From positions 102,967 through 166,966 of the forward strand of contig NZ_JAINVZ010000017.1 of NCBI RefSeq assembly GCF_019890615.1: a stretch of DNA of 64,000 nt, written 5' to 3'. Positions 63,141-64,000 of this stretch are shown here, piece after piece; the first letter of the stretch is position 1; the number at the start of each line of letters is the position of its first letter. This stretch comes from Streptantibioticus parmotrematis. Lineage in GTDB: Bacteria > Actinomycetota > Actinomycetes > Streptomycetales > Streptomycetaceae. The translations under genes and the position numbers were made by a program. A model generated the notes under the pieces. That model saw nothing but the letters and a program-made list of their open reading frames with translations. It was not told the origin of the DNA and ran no database searches.

Positions 63141-64000
63141 ATGGACGGCATGCGAGTGAGGAGACCGTCCGGCACGAAGGTGCGACGGACGAGGCGAGCC
63201 CTGCCGACCGTCAGGCGATCGGACTCGGGCGCACGGCGACTCGAAATCCGCTGCCGCCTAGGCGAGTTGGGCCGCCGCGCGCGCGAGTCGGCCCGCCGCC
63301 TCCCGGATCCGCGGGAACACATGCCGCGGTTCCGTGGCCGCCTGCACGACGCGCGGACCGCCACGGTGGTCGGCCGCCTGCTGGGCGTCGCCGTCGCCGT
63401 GTGCTTCGTGACCGGCCTGATCAGCCACTACCTCCAGCAGCCGCCGGGCTGGGCGGCGAACGTGCTGCCCAGCCGCCCGGTCTGGGGCTACCGCCTCACC
63501 CAGGGCCTGCACGTGGCGACCGGCATCGCCGCGATCCCCCTGCTGCTGGCCAAGCTGTGGACGGTCTACCCCCGGCTGTTCGGCTGGCCGCCCGTGAAGT
63601 CCGTGGCGCACGCGCTGGAACGGCTGTCCATCGCGGTGCTGGTGGCGAGCCTGCTGCTGGAGATCTTCACCGGTCTGCTCGACACCACGCAGTGGTACCC
63701 GTGGCCGTTCCCGTTCCGGCAGACGCACTTCGCGCTGGCCTGGGTGGCGACCGGCTCGGTGCTGCTGCACATCGCGGTCAAGGCGCCGGTGATCGCGGCC
63801 CATTGGCGGCGCGGGCTGCTCGGGCCGCGTCCGGCCGACCCGGACGCGGCCGACCGCCGATCCTTCGTCGCCGCCGTGCTGACCGCGGCGGGCGGGGGGA
63901 CGCTGGCGACGGTCGGGCAGGCGTTCACCCCGCTCAAGGTCACCGACCTGCTCGCCCCGCGCCGCCCCGGCGACGGCCCGCAGTCCCTTCCGGTCAACCG
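63141..64000 (+). CDS. Membrane-bound molybdopterin-dependent oxidoreductase, N-terminal part (runs off the window)
   Basis: An open frame from ATG 63141 continues past the right edge with no stop. After an Arg-rich leader come hydrophobic segments VVGRLLGVAVAVCFVTGLIS, YRLTQGLHVATGIAAIPLLLAKLW, ALERLSIAVLVASLLLEIFTG and TGSVLLHIAVKAPVIAAHW, with paired histidines suitable for heme or quinone contact. This is the membrane half found ahead of sulfite-oxidase-like molybdopterin domains in actinomycetes. After RRSFVAAVLTAAGG the catalytic domain should follow outside the window. ATG 63150 or 63321 are alternative starts. Confidence 0.8.
   Translation, partial: MDGMRVRRPSGTKVRRTRRALPTVRRSDSGARRLEIRCRLGELGRRARESARRLPDPREHMPRFRGRLHDARTATVVGRLLGVAVAVCFVTGLISHYLQQPPGWAANVLPSRPVWGYRLTQGLHVATGIAAIPLLLAKLWTVYPRLFGWPPVKSVAHALERLSIAVLVASLLLEIFTGLLDTTQWYPWPFPFRQTHFALAWVATGSVLLHIAVKAPVIAAHWRRGLLGPRPADPDAADRRSFVAAVLTAAGGGTLATVGQAFTPLKVTDLLAPRRPGDGPQSLPVN

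Overview
The window reads as chromosomal DNA of a streptomycete or close relative. It has very high GC throughout, many GTG starts, frequent 4-base ATGA/GTGA gene overlaps, typical actinomycete secreted and Tat-exported proteins, a DmdR/IdeR-type iron box, and a sortase-like LAxTG anchor. No rRNA, CRISPR array, integrase or transposase was seen. Both ends cut a gene: a substrate-binding protein at the left and a membrane oxidoreductase at the right.

Region 1 (1-10.7 kb, + strand) is one long tightly coupled gene run: substrate-binding protein, GNAT acetyltransferase, four luciferase-like flavin monooxygenases of different subfamilies, a polar-amino-acid-type ABC permease and ATPase, a second binding lipoprotein, and a TauD-type dioxygenase. 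Its composition resembles Bacillus operons that import and dismantle S-modified cysteines, so a sulfur-scavenging role is inferred. Region 2 (10.7-13.9 kb) is a small catabolic operon (decarboxylase-type amidohydrolase, a frameshifted SDR, a small protein) facing a LysR regulator.

Region 3 (13.9-34.8 kb) is mostly housekeeping and accessory genes: a kinase-fold protein, tRNA-Leu(GAG), a DUF2254 membrane protein, FdhD, a TatA-like protein, a BASS transporter with LysR, an Lrp-type regulator with an MFS exporter, an acyl-CoA ligase, an aldo/keto reductase broken by an amber stop, secreted proteins, a methyltransferase, an APC permease, a holin/phosphodiesterase fusion, an MBL hydrolase and a DedA protein.

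Region 4 (34.9-46.2 kb) holds a secreted cell-wall-anchored phosphoesterase, efeB-efeO iron uptake genes without efeU, a second MBL hydrolase, an aminotransferase-fold protein with no lysine at all, several small proteins, a ketopantoate reductase and a secreted SGNH hydrolase.

Region 5 (46.4-53.8 kb) is a glycan locus: GH92 mannosidase, DUF5107/TPR protein and GH47 mannosidase, with paired LacI-type operators upstream of GH92. Together these suggest use of high-mannose glycans.

Region 6 (54-59.9 kb) is an iron-regulated 2,3-dihydroxybenzoate operon (entA-C-E-B type plus a phosphopantetheinyl transferase) with no peptide synthetase in the window.

Region 7 (59.9-64 kb) has a GNAT enzyme, a TDT-type transporter, a GT-C mannosyltransferase-like protein and the truncated membrane oxidoreductase.

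Short tandem repeats (16, 20, 21, 22 and 34 bp units) recur at gene edges across the window, and two genes are disrupted. All functions were read from the sequence by eye; none was tested by a database search.
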